A DNA stretch of 64,000 bases from SIG607 sp045592625 (GCA_045592625.1 JAZNVC010000016.1:59077-123076); one strand, 5' to 3'; counted from the stretch's first letter, positions 33,770 to 43,240 are shown. The notes: generated from the sequence alone by a model not told the origin. Translations and numbers: made by a program.

Positions 33770-33798
33770 ATTATATCATAGCAAAAATCATAAATCAA
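33770..33798 (-). promoter_or_regulatory. Promoter of the polysaccharide exporter operon
   Basis: Minus strand TTGATT (33793-33798), 17 bases, TATAAT (33770-33775). It follows the 5S terminator closely. Confidence 0.75.
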
Positions 33799-33804
33799 TA
33801 ATAA

Positions 33805-33833
33805 AAAAAGACACAAGCTATTGCTTGTGTCCT
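33805..33833 (-). terminator. Terminator of the orphan 5S rRNA
   Basis: GACACAAGC, loop AATA, GCTTGTGTC, then seven T on the minus strand, a few bases after the 5S 3' end. Confidence 0.9.
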
Positions 33834-33837
33834 TTGT

Positions 33838-33953
<116 letters not shown>

Positions 33954-33977
33954 TGTCTGTCGTCCTGCGACCTTGAT

Positions 33978-34006
33978 ATATTAACACATATAAAACCATT
34001 TGTCAA
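33978..34006 (-). promoter_or_regulatory. Near-consensus promoter of the orphan 5S rRNA
   Basis: Minus strand TTGACA (34001-34006), 17 bases, TAATAT (33978-33983). Predicted start near 33971, about 18 bases before the mature 5' end. Confidence 0.82.
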
Positions 34007-34060
34007 GCACTTTTTATAAAAAATTTTTAATTTTTTCTTTACCGTAAAGAAAAAGCAATA

Positions 34061-34600
34061 TTACTTTTGAAAAACTCCCGAAAGGGCTAAATAGTCTGCA
34101 TTTTCTTCATACCTTATAGTCGGACGGCTGGTTGCATCTATTTTATCTCCATCAAAAACAAGTGTTATCTCAATTGTATTGTTAAGGCTGTCGGTTCCCG
34201 TTGCGGTAAGAGTTTTTTCTATCATCTGCCCCGAAAACTCCATAGTAATTGACGAACAGTTAATATTTCCTTCAATAAAGCCCGACTCGTAAAAGGAGAT
34301 AACAATACTATCTTCCCCGTTTAAATAAATACCCGTCTGTATTTCGGGATAAATTTCCTCGGGAACACTTACGGTATCAGAAGAAACAGAAGTTTGGTCG
34401 CTTTGTGTATTAAAACTACCGGTAGAAGAAGTTTGGGATGAAGCATTTTCACCGGCTCCGTCATATTCGGTATAGGAAGGGGTGTATGAAAAGTCATTTC
34501 CGTAAACATTTGCAAGAACTCCTGCACCCACAAGGGTACCTACGGCAATAAAAACGGTAATTATTGCCATAGCGTATATTTTTCCGTTCTTTTTCTTCAC
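34061..34600 (-). CDS. Membrane-anchored extracytoplasmic protein of unknown function
   Basis: 179 residues: short basic N-terminus, one membrane helix (AMAIITVFIAVGTLVGAGVLA), a Ser/Thr/Gln-rich linker (about residues 50-80), and a C-terminal beta-rich domain of about 95 residues (TGIYLNGEDSIVISFYESGF, LVFDGDKIDATSRPTIRY). The last part looks like a small lipocalin- or META-like fold with no obvious catalytic residues. GGAGGGCTTGT precedes the start. It is monocistronic. I do not recognise a named family. Confidence 0.65.
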   Translation of the reverse strand: MKKKNGKIYAMAIITVFIAVGTLVGAGVLANVYGNDFSYTPSYTEYDGAGENASSQTSSTGSFNTQSDQTSVSSDTVSVPEEIYPEIQTGIYLNGEDSIVISFYESGFIEGNINCSSITMEFSGQMIEKTLTATGTDSLNNTIEITLVFDGDKIDATSRPTIRYEENADYLALSGVFQK

Positions 34601-34628
34601 ACAAGCCCTCCTAAAAAATTATATTTTT

Positions 34629-34657
34629 AGTTTAAAGCACAAATTTAAAAATGTCAA
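34629..34657 (-). promoter_or_regulatory. Promoter of the membrane-anchored protein gene
   Basis: Minus strand TTGACA (34652-34657), 17 bases, TAAACT (34629-34634); the -35 overlaps the stop of the upstream ATPase gene. Confidence 0.6.
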
Positions 34658-35724
34658 TATAAAAGAATTTTTCTGCTAAAATTGAACGCAAAGTTATTCA
34701 TACTTTCGAAATCCATAGCTTTAATATAAAAATTTTCCAGTTGGTCGTGGTTTTGTTTGGCTTTTTTTAGTAATTCTACAGCACTTAACGTAAGTTCAGC
34801 AGATAGTTTATCTATAAGTTTAACAGAGCTTCTGTGTTCTTTTATTATATCTCTGTCCATAAAACGAGTGCTATGGATTATCCTTTCTTCTCCCTCAAAA
34901 TTTTTCCCGCTTAAAAAAGCAAGAGACAAAGAAGGAATAAGTATATGGTCAATTTGTTCATACGGAAGGATATTGTTTTTTACGGTTATTATTTCTATAT
35001 TATTATCGATAGCATAATCTCTTATAACCGACATAATAATGCTTGAAACGGTACCAAAGTTATCCTCTATTAAAATTTTTCTTTCAAAAAGTGAATCTAC
35101 TGTATCTTTACAAAAGATTTCGCCTTCATTGGTTATGGCGGAAAGATACCAAACTCTTTCCCCTCCCTTTTTATAGCCGTCTTTTATAAAGCGTTTAGCA
35201 AGTTTTATGGAAAAATCAAAGGTTTTATCAATATCGGTTGCCATTAAAGAAATTTTATTTTTTCGTCTTTTAAGCTGTCCCACAGCAGAAATCACCTTGG
35301 ATGCTAACCTATGCAGTTCTTTATTTTTATCGGTAAGCTCCATAATTTTTTCGCGTTCTTTAAATAATTTATCGCTATCCCAAAACATACCTAAATCTAT
35401 GGTTTCTTCACATACACCCGGATATTGCGGCTCAAGAATATGCGGAGCTGTAGCATCAAAAAAACACATTTTTTTACTGTTTGACACAACTGCGTCAATA
35501 GAATCAGGGTCACTGCTGCAAGGAATAAGATGAACCTCTTCCCCATTATCAAAAAGAACTTCTGCCATTTTTCTCATAAAGGTAGATTTGCCTGTACCTG
35601 GGCCGCCTTTTATAAGAAATACACGCCATCCGTCCTTTAAATCATAGGCAGATTTGAAACCGTTAATAAAACCGTCGGCAGAATTAGCCGTCAAAAAATA
35701 GGTGGGCAAACAATGCGATAACAT
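34654..35724 (-). CDS. Conserved P-loop NTPase of unknown role (PRK06851-like)
   Basis: 356 residues with Walker A IKGGPGTGKSTFMRKM near residue 37, then HLIPCSSDPDSIDAVV and FFDATAPHILEPQYPGVCEE. The C-terminal half repeats the P-loop-like architecture in degenerate form. Homologues of this size, with the PCSSDPDS segment, are widespread in spore-forming Firmicutes as a conserved hypothetical ATPase. No membrane helices. AAGGAGAAGG precedes the ATG. It is divergent from rnpB, with only about 90 bases between them. Confidence 0.78.
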   Translation of the reverse strand: MLSHCLPTYFLTANSADGFINGFKSAYDLKDGWRVFLIKGGPGTGKSTFMRKMAEVLFDNGEEVHLIPCSSDPDSIDAVVSNSKKMCFFDATAPHILEPQYPGVCEETIDLGMFWDSDKLFKEREKIMELTDKNKELHRLASKVISAVGQLKRRKNKISLMATDIDKTFDFSIKLAKRFIKDGYKKGGERVWYLSAITNEGEIFCKDTVDSLFERKILIEDNFGTVSSIIMSVIRDYAIDNNIEIITVKNNILPYEQIDHILIPSLSLAFLSGKNFEGEERIIHSTRFMDRDIIKEHRSSVKLIDKLSAELTLSAVELLKKAKQNHDQLENFYIKAMDFESMNNFAFNFSRKILLY

Positions 35725-35776
35725 AAACCTTCTCCTTTAAACATTTCTAATTCTATATATGCAAAAGAAAAAGACT

Positions 35777-35805
35777 TTGACACAATAAGTTTTTTATGTT
35801 AAAAT
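35777..35805 (+). promoter_or_regulatory. Promoter of rnpB
   Basis: TTGACA (35777-35782), 17 bases, TAAAAT (35800-35805); predicted start at about 35812 matches the RNA 5' end. Confidence 0.85.
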
Positions 35806-35811
35806 ACCCTT

Positions 35812-36137
35812 GCGAGTTTGCCGGACGGCTGCGCACCATAGGTGTGAGGAAAGTCCGAGCCCCACAGAGCAGGATAGCGGCTAACGGCCGCCGAGGGTGA
35901 CCTTAGAGATAGTGCAACAGAGATATACCGCCAAGTTTTTGGTAAGGGTGGAAAGGCGAGGTAAGAGCTCACCGGCGATATGGAGACATATCGGCCCTGT
36001 AAACCTTATCCGGAGCAACGCTGACTACGGCTATACATTTGCTCGATGTGCCGTGAAAAGCGGCTTGAGGAGGTTGGCAACAACCTTTCGAGATAGATGG
36101 TCGTCAATAACAGAACTCGGCTTATAGGCAGACTCAT
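35812..36137 (+). ncRNA. rnpB: RNase P RNA, bacterial type A
   Basis: Catalytic RNA of RNase P, which matures tRNA 5' ends. Seen are the conserved GAGGAAAGTCCGAGC (P4 5' strand and J3/4), the ACAGAACTCGGCTTATAGGC cut as ACAGAACTCGGCTTATA (3' core) and the P1 helix GAGTTTGCC (35814-35822) pairing with GGCAGACTC (36127-36135). The overall form is type A rather than the Bacillus type B. A promoter and terminator bracket it. Ends are set by P1 pairing. Confidence 0.95.
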
Positions 36138-36140
36138 TAA

Positions 36141-36180
36141 AAAAGGCTGTCTCACTTTTTAAGTGAGACAGCCTTTTGTT
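36141..36180. terminator. Bidirectional terminator between rnpB and secF
   Basis: AAAAGGCTGTCTCACTT, short loop, AAGTGAGACAGCCTTTT with T-rich flanks on both sides. Confidence 0.92.
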
Positions 36181-37119
36181 TTATTTTTTTGCATCCAATT
36201 TGTTTCTCCAGCAAACCCATAAAGGACAAGCAATAAAGAGAGAGGAAATACAGCCTGATACAAGACCAAATACCATAGGAATAGCAAAGGTACGAAGTGA
36301 AGTAAGACCGTAAATTTCGGATACTACAATAATTGTGATAACAGCAAGAACGGTAGTAAGGGTTGTTACAATATTTCTTGCAAATACGTCGTGAAGACTC
36401 TTATTAACCATTTGAGCAAGGGTAAGACTGTCTGTTGTTCTCTTGTTTTCACGAACCGAGTCGTAAACAACTATTGTATCGTTAAGAGAATAACCGAGAA
36501 TAGTAAGAACAACAGCAATAAAGTTCATATCTATTTGCAAACGGAAAATTACACAGGTCACAAATGCAATTATAACGTCTAGTACAACCGCAACGAGCGC
36601 TGTGAGAGCAGCGGTAATGCCGCCGATTTTACGGAAACGAAGTCCAACGTAAACAACAACCAAAATTGCAACTACCAAAACAGCGGTAAGAGCTTTAATA
36701 AAGAATTTAACTGCAAGTGTAGGGCTAACGGAAGTAGCATTGTAAACCGCAATGTTATTATCCTTATATTTTTCCTGAAGTGCTTTTGAAAGAGCTTCCT
36801 GAGAATCTGTTGTTATAGCCTCATTCTTAACAAGAGAAACTGTGATGGTATAGGTACCACCCGCAATGGAAGCACCCTTTGTAACTGTAGCGTCAGCTTT
36901 TAAGTTTTCGCTTACTAATGCCTTAACGTCTTCAACGTTTATGTCCGAAACCTTGCCTTCTTCAAAGGTGTAGTTATATGTAATAACTGTACCGCCCTTG
37001 AAGTTAATATCAAGCTTTACGCCTAAAGTCACAGCTATGATAACACCAACCATAGCAAGAGCTGCATATGCAATAAGGAACCACTTTAGAGGTTTGTTGA
37101 AATCCAATTTATTAGCCAT
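36181..37119 (-). CDS. secF: Protein translocase subunit SecF
   Basis: 312 residues, six membrane helices with one external domain after the first. Motifs LDINFKGGTVITYNY, GGITAALTALVAVVLDV and LTILGYSLNDTIVVYDSVREN, of which YSLNDTIVVYDSVRE is the SecF signature. SecDF uses the proton gradient to pull exported proteins through SecYEG. GGAGG lies inside the end of secD, and the two genes overlap by eight bases, so they are separate proteins made together rather than the SecDF fusion of Bacillus. Confidence 0.95.
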   Translation of the reverse strand: MANKLDFNKPLKWFLIAYAALAMVGVIIAVTLGVKLDINFKGGTVITYNYTFEEGKVSDINVEDVKALVSENLKADATVTKGASIAGGTYTITVSLVKNEAITTDSQEALSKALQEKYKDNNIAVYNATSVSPTLAVKFFIKALTAVLVVAILVVVYVGLRFRKIGGITAALTALVAVVLDVIIAFVTCVIFRLQIDMNFIAVVLTILGYSLNDTIVVYDSVRENKRTTDSLTLAQMVNKSLHDVFARNIVTTLTTVLAVITIIVVSEIYGLTSLRTFAIPMVFGLVSGCISSLFIACPLWVCWRNKLDAKK

Positions 37120-38488
37120 TTCTCTTACCTCCGTAAAGCCATGGTTTTCTTAAGAACTTAAGCTGTGATATACTCTTAAGCATCCACTTAGAACAAAGTA
37201 CACTCATTATAAAGTTAAAGATAACACCAATTAAAAGGGTATAACCAAAGGAGTAAATAGAACCTGCAATAGAAGCACCAAAGAGCCAAGAGAATAACTT
37301 ATAGAACACAATACCGCTTGTACCGAACGCACCCATCAAAACTATAGCTACAATAAGAATGGTAACGTTACCGTCAACAATAGCACTAAGAGAATTTTTA
37401 AGGCCGTTATCGATAGCACCGTCTATAGTTCTGCCATTTTTGAATTCCTGACGGATTCTTTCGGCGGCAATAACGTTACAGTCAACACCAACACCGATAG
37501 AAAGTATAATACCTGCAATACCTGGTATGGTAAGGGTGAAGCTGTCAACACCGGGGAAATATCCCGAAATAGCAGCTATAGAGCCTGCAAGTTGACCGAG
37601 AAGTGCAATAGAAGCGACTACACCGTTAAGTCTGTAGCGAACAATCATAAGCACACAGATAACACCAAATGCAATAGCACCTGCAATAATCATTACGTTA
37701 AGAGCATTAGCACCGAGAGTAGCAGAAACTATAGAAAGTTTACTATCATCAACACTAAGTGCAAAAGGAAGGGCACCTGCATTAATCTTGTTTGCAAGGT
37801 CAATAGCGTTATCAGCATTTTCCATACCTGTAATAATAGCGTTACCGTCGGTAATAGCAACATCAACAGAAGGAGCTGAGATAACTGCTCCGTCCATACA
37901 AATTGCTATCTGTCCTTTTGAGGGAGCCAGTTCAGTAGTAGCCGTAGCGAAAAGACCGGTTGCAGTACTGTCAAGGTCAAGGGTTACAACCCAACCTTTT
38001 TCTTCGGTAAATACAGCCTCAGCCTTTTCTACGTGCTCACCTGTAAAAATAATGTTGTTAGCATCATAAGTAGATGATTTACAGAAGGTAAGCTCTGCTG
38101 TTTCACCAAGGGAAGCTACTGCTGCTGCAGGGTCCATAGTGCTGTCATCTGCAGCCCACGGAAAACGAACAACTATCTGTTTATTTTCCTTATCGGCATA
38201 AATTTCATAATCTGTTATGTTCTGGTTAACCATTCGTGTATCTATAATGGCTTTAGCGGCATCCATTTCGGCGTCAGTTATCTGACTGTCGGGAATATTT
38301 GGAGTAAATACCGCTTCAACACCGCCTCGGATGTCAATGCCCCAGCGAATATCATTTGCACCCTTAATGTATACGTTACGGGTGTCGCCGTGATAGCTCT
38401 CAACTCCAAAGAAGGCAGTATAGGTCAGAACAAGAATCAAAATGAAAACCACAAAGAATGTAATTTTACTTGCTCTTTTGTTCTTCAT
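37112..38488 (-). CDS. secD: Protein translocase subunit SecD
   Basis: 458 residues: one N-terminal helix, a large external P1 domain (DIRWGIDIRGGVEAVFTP, QITDAEMDAAKAIIDTR), then five helices with TLTIPGIAGIILSIGVGVDCNVIAAERIREE, in which GIILSIGVGVDCNVIAAERI is the family signature. Gram-positive SecD has a reduced periplasmic region, as here. It overlaps secF by eight bases. A near-consensus promoter is immediately upstream, but no terminator separates it from the aminotransferase gene, so some read-through is possible. Confidence 0.95.
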   Translation of the reverse strand: MKNKRASKITFFVVFILILVLTYTAFFGVESYHGDTRNVYIKGANDIRWGIDIRGGVEAVFTPNIPDSQITDAEMDAAKAIIDTRMVNQNITDYEIYADKENKQIVVRFPWAADDSTMDPAAAVASLGETAELTFCKSSTYDANNIIFTGEHVEKAEAVFTEEKGWVVTLDLDSTATGLFATATTELAPSKGQIAICMDGAVISAPSVDVAITDGNAIITGMENADNAIDLANKINAGALPFALSVDDSKLSIVSATLGANALNVMIIAGAIAFGVICVLMIVRYRLNGVVASIALLGQLAGSIAAISGYFPGVDSFTLTIPGIAGIILSIGVGVDCNVIAAERIRQEFKNGRTIDGAIDNGLKNSLSAIVDGNVTILIVAIVLMGAFGTSGIVFYKLFSWLFGASIAGSIYSFGYTLLIGVIFNFIMSVLCSKWMLKSISQLKFLRKPWLYGGKRNG

Positions 38489-38521
38489 TACAAGTCCTCC
38501 GTTTTATAAATTAATGTATTA

Positions 38522-38550
38522 ATTATACATATTATTTTGGTAAAAGTCAA
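38522..38550 (-). promoter_or_regulatory. Promoter of secDF
   Basis: Minus strand TTGACT (38545-38550), 17 bases, TATAAT (38522-38527). Confidence 0.75.
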
Positions 38551-38557
38551 TGTATAA

Positions 38558-39835
38558 TTACTTCTCCTTTAAAAGCTTTTCTAGTACAGCATATCTTACA
38601 GATACGCAAAGTACACGGGATGCTTTTTTAATTTCTTCAACAGGTGGGAAGGATGGAGCAATACGGATATTGCTGTCATTTTCGTCATAGCCGTAAGGAT
38701 AGGTGGCACCTACTTTAGTAAGTATCATTCCTGCACCTGCACAGAGTTCCTCTACCCTTTTAGCACAACCGTTCATTACATTAAGGCTGATAAAATATCC
38801 TCCCTTTGGAGAGTTCCAGTTTGCAATTTCCAGTCCGCCAAGTTCCCTTTCCAGTTCACTTAAAACACTTTCGAACTTAGGACGCAAAATCCTTGCGTGT
38901 TCCTTCATATGCTCCTTAACATCTGCAAGACTCTTAAAGGCTCTTGCATGACGAAGCTGATTAAGTTTATCGGGACCTATAGTCTGGAACATCATTCTGC
39001 CTTTAAGAATTTCCACGTTATTGGGACTTGCCGCCTGAGCCGCAACACCTGCACCGGGGAAGGTAATCTTAGAAGTAGAGGTAAACATAATAACAAGGTC
39101 GGGATTTCCTGCCGCAACGCACTCGTCATATATATTTAAAAGTTCATCACCCTCTTCGTAAAGGTCATGAATAGCATATGCATTATCCCAAAAAATGCGG
39201 AAATCCTTAACAGCGGGTTTCATATTTGCAAGACGCTTTACAACCTCGTCACTATAGGTAATTCCTTCAGGATTTGAATATTTTGGAACACACCACATAC
39301 CCTTAACGGAAGGATCCTTTACAAGCTCCTCAATTTTATCCATATCGGGACCGTCTTTATTATTCTGAACAGGAATCATCTTAATTCCAAAATGCTCGGT
39401 AATGGCAAAATGACGGTCATATCCAGGAACGGGGCAAATAAATTTAATTTCACCCTGTTTCATCCAAGGTTCAGCACCCAAACCGTGAGTCATTGCCTGA
39501 GCAACTGTATCATACATCATATTAAGGGATGAATTACCGCCTACAATAATCTGAGAAGGAAGCAAACCGAAAATTCCCGCAAAAAGCTCTTTAAGTTCGC
39601 TGAGTCCGTCAAGACCGCCGTAGTTTCTGCAATCGATTCCGTCCTTATTTTTAAAGCCTAAATCGTTGCCCACAAGGTCAAATATATTTCTGCTTAAATC
39701 CATTTGGTCATCACCGGGCTTACCCCTTGACATATCAAGATGAAGACCTAAAGTGGTAAGAAAGGCATATTCTTTTTTTACTTTTGAAAATTCCGCCGAA
39801 AGTTCTTCCTTCGACATTGAAAGATAACTGGTCAT
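38558..39835 (-). CDS. Class I PLP aminotransferase, aspartate aminotransferase Ic-like
   Basis: 425 residues. The N-terminal LHLDMSRGKPGDDQMDLS and CRNYGGLDGLSELKELFA, the cofactor region FTSTSKITFPGAGVA with the Schiff-base Lys, and late NIRIAPSFPPVEEI with the substrate Arg, place it in the class I family. The GKPGDDQ.D form belongs to the subgroup annotated as aspartate aminotransferase type Ic in Firmicutes and Actinobacteria. It transfers amino groups between aspartate and 2-oxoglutarate, or a related pair. GGAGGAAAG precedes the ATG. Monocistronic or partly co-transcribed with secDF. Confidence 0.88.
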   Translation of the reverse strand: MTSYLSMSKEELSAEFSKVKKEYAFLTTLGLHLDMSRGKPGDDQMDLSRNIFDLVGNDLGFKNKDGIDCRNYGGLDGLSELKELFAGIFGLLPSQIIVGGNSSLNMMYDTVAQAMTHGLGAEPWMKQGEIKFICPVPGYDRHFAITEHFGIKMIPVQNNKDGPDMDKIEELVKDPSVKGMWCVPKYSNPEGITYSDEVVKRLANMKPAVKDFRIFWDNAYAIHDLYEEGDELLNIYDECVAAGNPDLVIMFTSTSKITFPGAGVAAQAASPNNVEILKGRMMFQTIGPDKLNQLRHARAFKSLADVKEHMKEHARILRPKFESVLSELERELGGLEIANWNSPKGGYFISLNVMNGCAKRVEELCAGAGMILTKVGATYPYGYDENDSNIRIAPSFPPVEEIKKASRVLCVSVRYAVLEKLLKEK

Positions 39836-39868
39836 AAAAAATACTTTCCTCCATTCTACAACTTTAAA

Positions 39869-39897
39869 ATTATACTATATATATACCTGTTTTTCAA
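39869..39897 (-). promoter_or_regulatory. Promoter of the aminotransferase gene
   Basis: Minus strand TTGAAA (39892-39897), 17 bases, TATAAT (39869-39874). Confidence 0.75.
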
Positions 39898-39900
39898 GTA

Positions 39901-39937
39901 TAAAAAAACAAAAAACGGGTTTTCACCCGTTTTTTAT
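39901..39937 (-). terminator. Terminator of the LTA synthase-like gene
   Basis: AAAAAACGGGT, loop TTTC, ACCCGTTTTTT. Confidence 0.9.
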
Positions 39938-39943
39938 TTTAAT

Positions 39944-41920
39944 TTAACCAAATATATGTCTGTAGTAATCCACTGCAGGAGCGTTTGTGCTAAAATTAAT
40001 TTTATTTCTTACAACCTTTTTCATATTCTCAACATAATCTTCTGGAATTTCCACTGTATCATTAACAGGAACAAATTTGCCCTTTGAAGAATAATATGTG
40101 CCAAGATCTGTTTTCCAGTCATAGTTAGTATTATATACTAACGGAGTTGCATCAGAGAAAACGTCTCTGCCCGGCATTAAACGAGAATCAAATTCAGTGC
40201 CGAAAAGATTGGAAAGAGTAGGAAGAATATCAAGACTGAACGTAGGAGTATCAACAACTATAGGCTCCATCTTTTCAAGACATCCGCTCCATATTATAAG
40301 GCGGTTATGGTCTCTCTGGAAATAATCTTTAACATTATATCCGTAAAGTTCGGAAAGATAGGGCATATTTCCAAGTGTACCTGCTTCATCAAGACCGTAA
40401 GGAAAATGGTCGGTGGAAATTACAATAACCGTATCATCGGCAATTCCCTTAGCCTCAAGCTCTCCTACCATATAGGTAAGTGCATTTTCCAGTTCAAGAT
40501 TGGCAGCAAGATAGCCCTTAACCGCATCGGAATAATTCAGATCTTTAACCTTATCCCAGTTTTTATTGGTCATTGAGTTGCCGCTTCTGGTATATCCGCT
40601 GTGTCCACTTACCGACATATAATAAACATTGAAGGGCTGTTTATCTATATATGTAGGCAGAGTACCCTGAAACATTTCAAGGTCGCTTTGCGGCCAGGCG
40701 TTTTTAACGTATTGCTCCATACCGTTTCCCTGTCCCATAAAGCCATCGGAATATCCAAGCTTTGTATGGGTTTTATGGCGGTCATAATAAGTATAAGAGT
40801 TATTGTGGAAAGCTTTTCCGTAATAGCCGAGACGGTCAAGCTGACTTCCCATAGTGTAATAATTTAGCGTTTTTGCTGTGTTTTTAAAGGAACGTCCGCC
40901 AGCCATGGGAAGCATACCAAACACATTTTGATATTCACCGCCCGTTGTACCTGCACTTGAAGGCTGATAATAATCGGTAAACTGAATTCCTTTGTTAGCA
41001 AGTCTATAGAGAGTAGGAGTAAGATTAGGGTCAATTACCTCTGCCGTAAAGGCCTCAGCAGAAATAAGTACAAGATTTTTACCCTTAAACAGTCCTGTAT
41101 ATTCATTTTTGCTTGATGCTTTCAAAGAACTTACATATTCATTAAGATTTTTAATCTTTGTTGAAGCACCTTCATTAAGAGCGTTAAAATCAAGGTCAAG
41201 TTCGTTTTTACCATATTCTATAGGAAGGTCTTCGGGGGGGGTGTCGCTGTTAGGGTCAGTATTTTCAAAACCGCTTTCTCTTCCAAAAAGCAAATATTTT
41301 ACATCGAGACGCAGACCGGTAGCAAGACCAAAATTGCCTACTGCCGCTTGGAAATTGTACTGAGTTTTGTAAATAGGGCCGTAAATACTGCTTGCGGTAA
41401 CAAGCAAAGAAGCCAACACAAAGCTAATTACCGAAAGACTTAAAGAAACTATACGTACCGAACCCTTTGATTTATACGCCGGAACAAATCTGTCTGCAAA
41501 TAAAATATACAAAACCGTAGGAGCAATAAACAGTAAAACTGCCCACAAATTCTTTAAAATCAGCTGAAAAATTTCAGTTGTGTAGGTTGTTGCCGCATCT
41601 CCTGCCGCACCTGTAACCGTATTTATATCGTAAAAAACCTTAAAAAATTTATAAACAAGGAATTCCACTATATAAATAATACCGGTAATACCTATAATAG
41701 AAGCAGTAATAATCTTATTAACCTTGCGATTTTTAAAGAGCGAAGAAACAATATAGCCGAAAACAGCATAAGCAAAGGAAAAAAGAAGCATATAAAGCGT
41801 GCTCCATTTAAAGAGTTCCCCCACCGTTCCTATTCTAAAAAACAATTCATAATAGGTCATTACTGCCGGAAAAAGCAACATAAAATACAAATGACCGAAT
41901 TTTTTAACTTTTCTACCCAT
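39944..41920 (-). CDS. LTA synthase-family phosphoglycerol transferase (sulfatase fold)
   Basis: 658 residues: five membrane helices (about residues 10-185) and an external alkaline-phosphatase-like domain. Seen are KNLVLISAEAFTAEVID (metal Glu), QPSSAGTTGGEYQNVFGMLP with the catalytic Thr, YYMSVSGHSGYT, and DTVIVISTDHFPYG with the metal Asp-His. These are the LtaS residues that move glycerolphosphate from phosphatidylglycerol to a lipid anchor or glycan. It stands alone with its own promoter and terminator. A lipoteichoic-acid-like or other glycerophosphate decoration is the likely product. Confidence 0.9.
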   Translation of the reverse strand: MGRKVKKFGHLYFMLLFPAVMTYYELFFRIGTVGELFKWSTLYMLLFSFAYAVFGYIVSSLFKNRKVNKIITASIIGITGIIYIVEFLVYKFFKVFYDINTVTGAAGDAATTYTTEIFQLILKNLWAVLLFIAPTVLYILFADRFVPAYKSKGSVRIVSLSLSVISFVLASLLVTASSIYGPIYKTQYNFQAAVGNFGLATGLRLDVKYLLFGRESGFENTDPNSDTPPEDLPIEYGKNELDLDFNALNEGASTKIKNLNEYVSSLKASSKNEYTGLFKGKNLVLISAEAFTAEVIDPNLTPTLYRLANKGIQFTDYYQPSSAGTTGGEYQNVFGMLPMAGGRSFKNTAKTLNYYTMGSQLDRLGYYGKAFHNNSYTYYDRHKTHTKLGYSDGFMGQGNGMEQYVKNAWPQSDLEMFQGTLPTYIDKQPFNVYYMSVSGHSGYTRSGNSMTNKNWDKVKDLNYSDAVKGYLAANLELENALTYMVGELEAKGIADDTVIVISTDHFPYGLDEAGTLGNMPYLSELYGYNVKDYFQRDHNRLIIWSGCLEKMEPIVVDTPTFSLDILPTLSNLFGTEFDSRLMPGRDVFSDATPLVYNTNYDWKTDLGTYYSSKGKFVPVNDTVEIPEDYVENMKKVVRNKINFSTNAPAVDYYRHIFG

Positions 41921-41958
41921 TTATTACATCCTATTCATACAATTATTTCACAAAACCA

Positions 41959-41987
41959 AGTATAATATTTTTTCTGTAAAAAATCAA
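41959..41987 (-). promoter_or_regulatory. Promoter of the LTA synthase-like gene
   Basis: Minus strand TTGATT (41982-41987), 17 bases, TATACT (41959-41964). Confidence 0.7.
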
Positions 41988-42013
41988 GTATCCATCCATA
42001 AATTTACAATTTA

Positions 42014-43159
42014 TTAAGTAATATTTACTGCTATGGCACATAAACGCTTTACAGAGAGACTTAAAGAGGAAATTTCAGCATATTCATACTTTGAATGTAT
42101 CTTAGAGCCGTAAACCCCCAGTCCGTCAACCGTTGGGATACCGAAATAGGTCATATCCGAAGCATCACTTCCTCCGCCGCTAAAGGTTTTTCCAAGTCTT
42201 TTTAGTCCGTTTTGCTCAAAAATATCCTCAATTTTTTCATAAAGATTAAGATTTTTTTCGTTTTCTTCCATAAATACTCTTTCACTATTTATTTTATAGG
42301 AAGTTTGGGTACCCTTTACGGTTTTTCTTTCACAAGCATCCTTCACAGCTTGTTTTACCTTTTCATATTCTTCATTGCTTGAAAATCTGAAATCGAACTC
42401 CATAGTACAGCTTTCAGGTACGGTATTGGCAGCGGTTCCGCCTTTTATTATTCCGCAATTTGCAGTTATTGAGTAGGCATCCTTAAACCTTTCAAGTTGG
42501 AGTATAATATTTGCTGCCTCTAATATAGCACTTGCACCGTCAACACAAGAGGAGGCGTGAACCGATACTCCCTTTACATTTATTTCATAGCGGAGTATTC
42601 CCTTTCTTTTTAGTACCATACCGCCGTCTCTTAAACCTTCGCAGTTTATAAAGGCAATAGCATCCTTAGCTTTTTCTGCCATAAATTTAATGGTTTCTTT
42701 ATTGCTGCCTTTACTGCTTGTTTCTTCGTCTGTCTGAATTATAAGCTTTACGGGACGTGCTTTAAACCCGTTAATCTTTAATATATGCATTGCAAAAAGA
42801 CCTGCTACCGCTCCGCCCTTGCAGTCGGTAACACCGGGACCGTAAATAATTGAGTCTTTAATCTTTACAGGCGGATAACCAAACAAACCCAGAGGATGCA
42901 CCGTATCAATATGTGCAGAAAAACAAACAGGCCTTTCATTAACCTCATTATTCATAGTAATGCATATGGCATCTCCCGATACCTTTTGTATGCACTTTTC
43001 TGTCAAAAAGCCTAGTTTTTCAGCCTTTTCTATTATAAGAGAGCCAACCTTATCTACACCCTCTTTATTATCGGTAGGGCTTTCGATATTGCATATATCT
43101 TCCCAAAATTTTATATACTCTGCCTCTAAAGAAGGTATGCTGTCAAAAAATTTTTTCAC
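42014..43159 (-). CDS. M20-family metallopeptidase/deacylase
   Basis: 381 residues. Metal ligands are in FSAHIDTVHPLG (His-Asp), IIYGPGVTDCKGG (bridging Asp), QTDEETSSKGS (catalytic Glu-Glu) and GGGSDASDM, with a dimerisation domain between (KGVSVHASSCVDGASAI). M20 enzymes hydrolyse peptides or acylated amino acids (ArgE/DapE/PepT/CPG2 type) in the cytoplasm. The CPG2/ArgE-like arrangement fits a carboxypeptidase or deacylase; the substrate is open. The start is GTG after AGGTGATT. Single-gene transcript. Confidence 0.87.
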   Translation of the reverse strand: MKKFFDSIPSLEAEYIKFWEDICNIESPTDNKEGVDKVGSLIIEKAEKLGFLTEKCIQKVSGDAICITMNNEVNERPVCFSAHIDTVHPLGLFGYPPVKIKDSIIYGPGVTDCKGGAVAGLFAMHILKINGFKARPVKLIIQTDEETSSKGSNKETIKFMAEKAKDAIAFINCEGLRDGGMVLKRKGILRYEINVKGVSVHASSCVDGASAILEAANIILQLERFKDAYSITANCGIIKGGTAANTVPESCTMEFDFRFSSNEEYEKVKQAVKDACERKTVKGTQTSYKINSERVFMEENEKNLNLYEKIEDIFEQNGLKRLGKTFSGGGSDASDMTYFGIPTVDGLGVYGSKIHSKYEYAEISSLSLSVKRLCAIAVNIT

Positions 43160-43176
43160 CTTTAATCACCTAAAAA

Positions 43177-43205
43177 ATTATATACCATAGTCCATACTTT
43201 TTCAA
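43177..43205 (-). promoter_or_regulatory. Promoter of the M20 peptidase gene
   Basis: Minus strand TTGAAA (43200-43205), 17 bases, TATAAT (43177-43182). Confidence 0.75.
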
Positions 43206-43207
43206 TA

Positions 43208-43232
43208 GTAAAAGCAGGGTTTCCCCTGCTTT
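43208..43232 (-). terminator. Weak terminator after the glycoside-hydrolase-like gene
   Basis: AAAAGCAGGG and CCTGCTTTT with a short T tract on the minus strand, just upstream of the next promoter. Confidence 0.6.
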
Positions 43233-43240
43233 TAGTGTTT

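Noticed and set aside
36000..36127. Plus-strand open frame across rnpB (35897-36127)
   Set aside because: It lies entirely in the RNase P RNA, which is clear from conserved sequence and P1 pairing.
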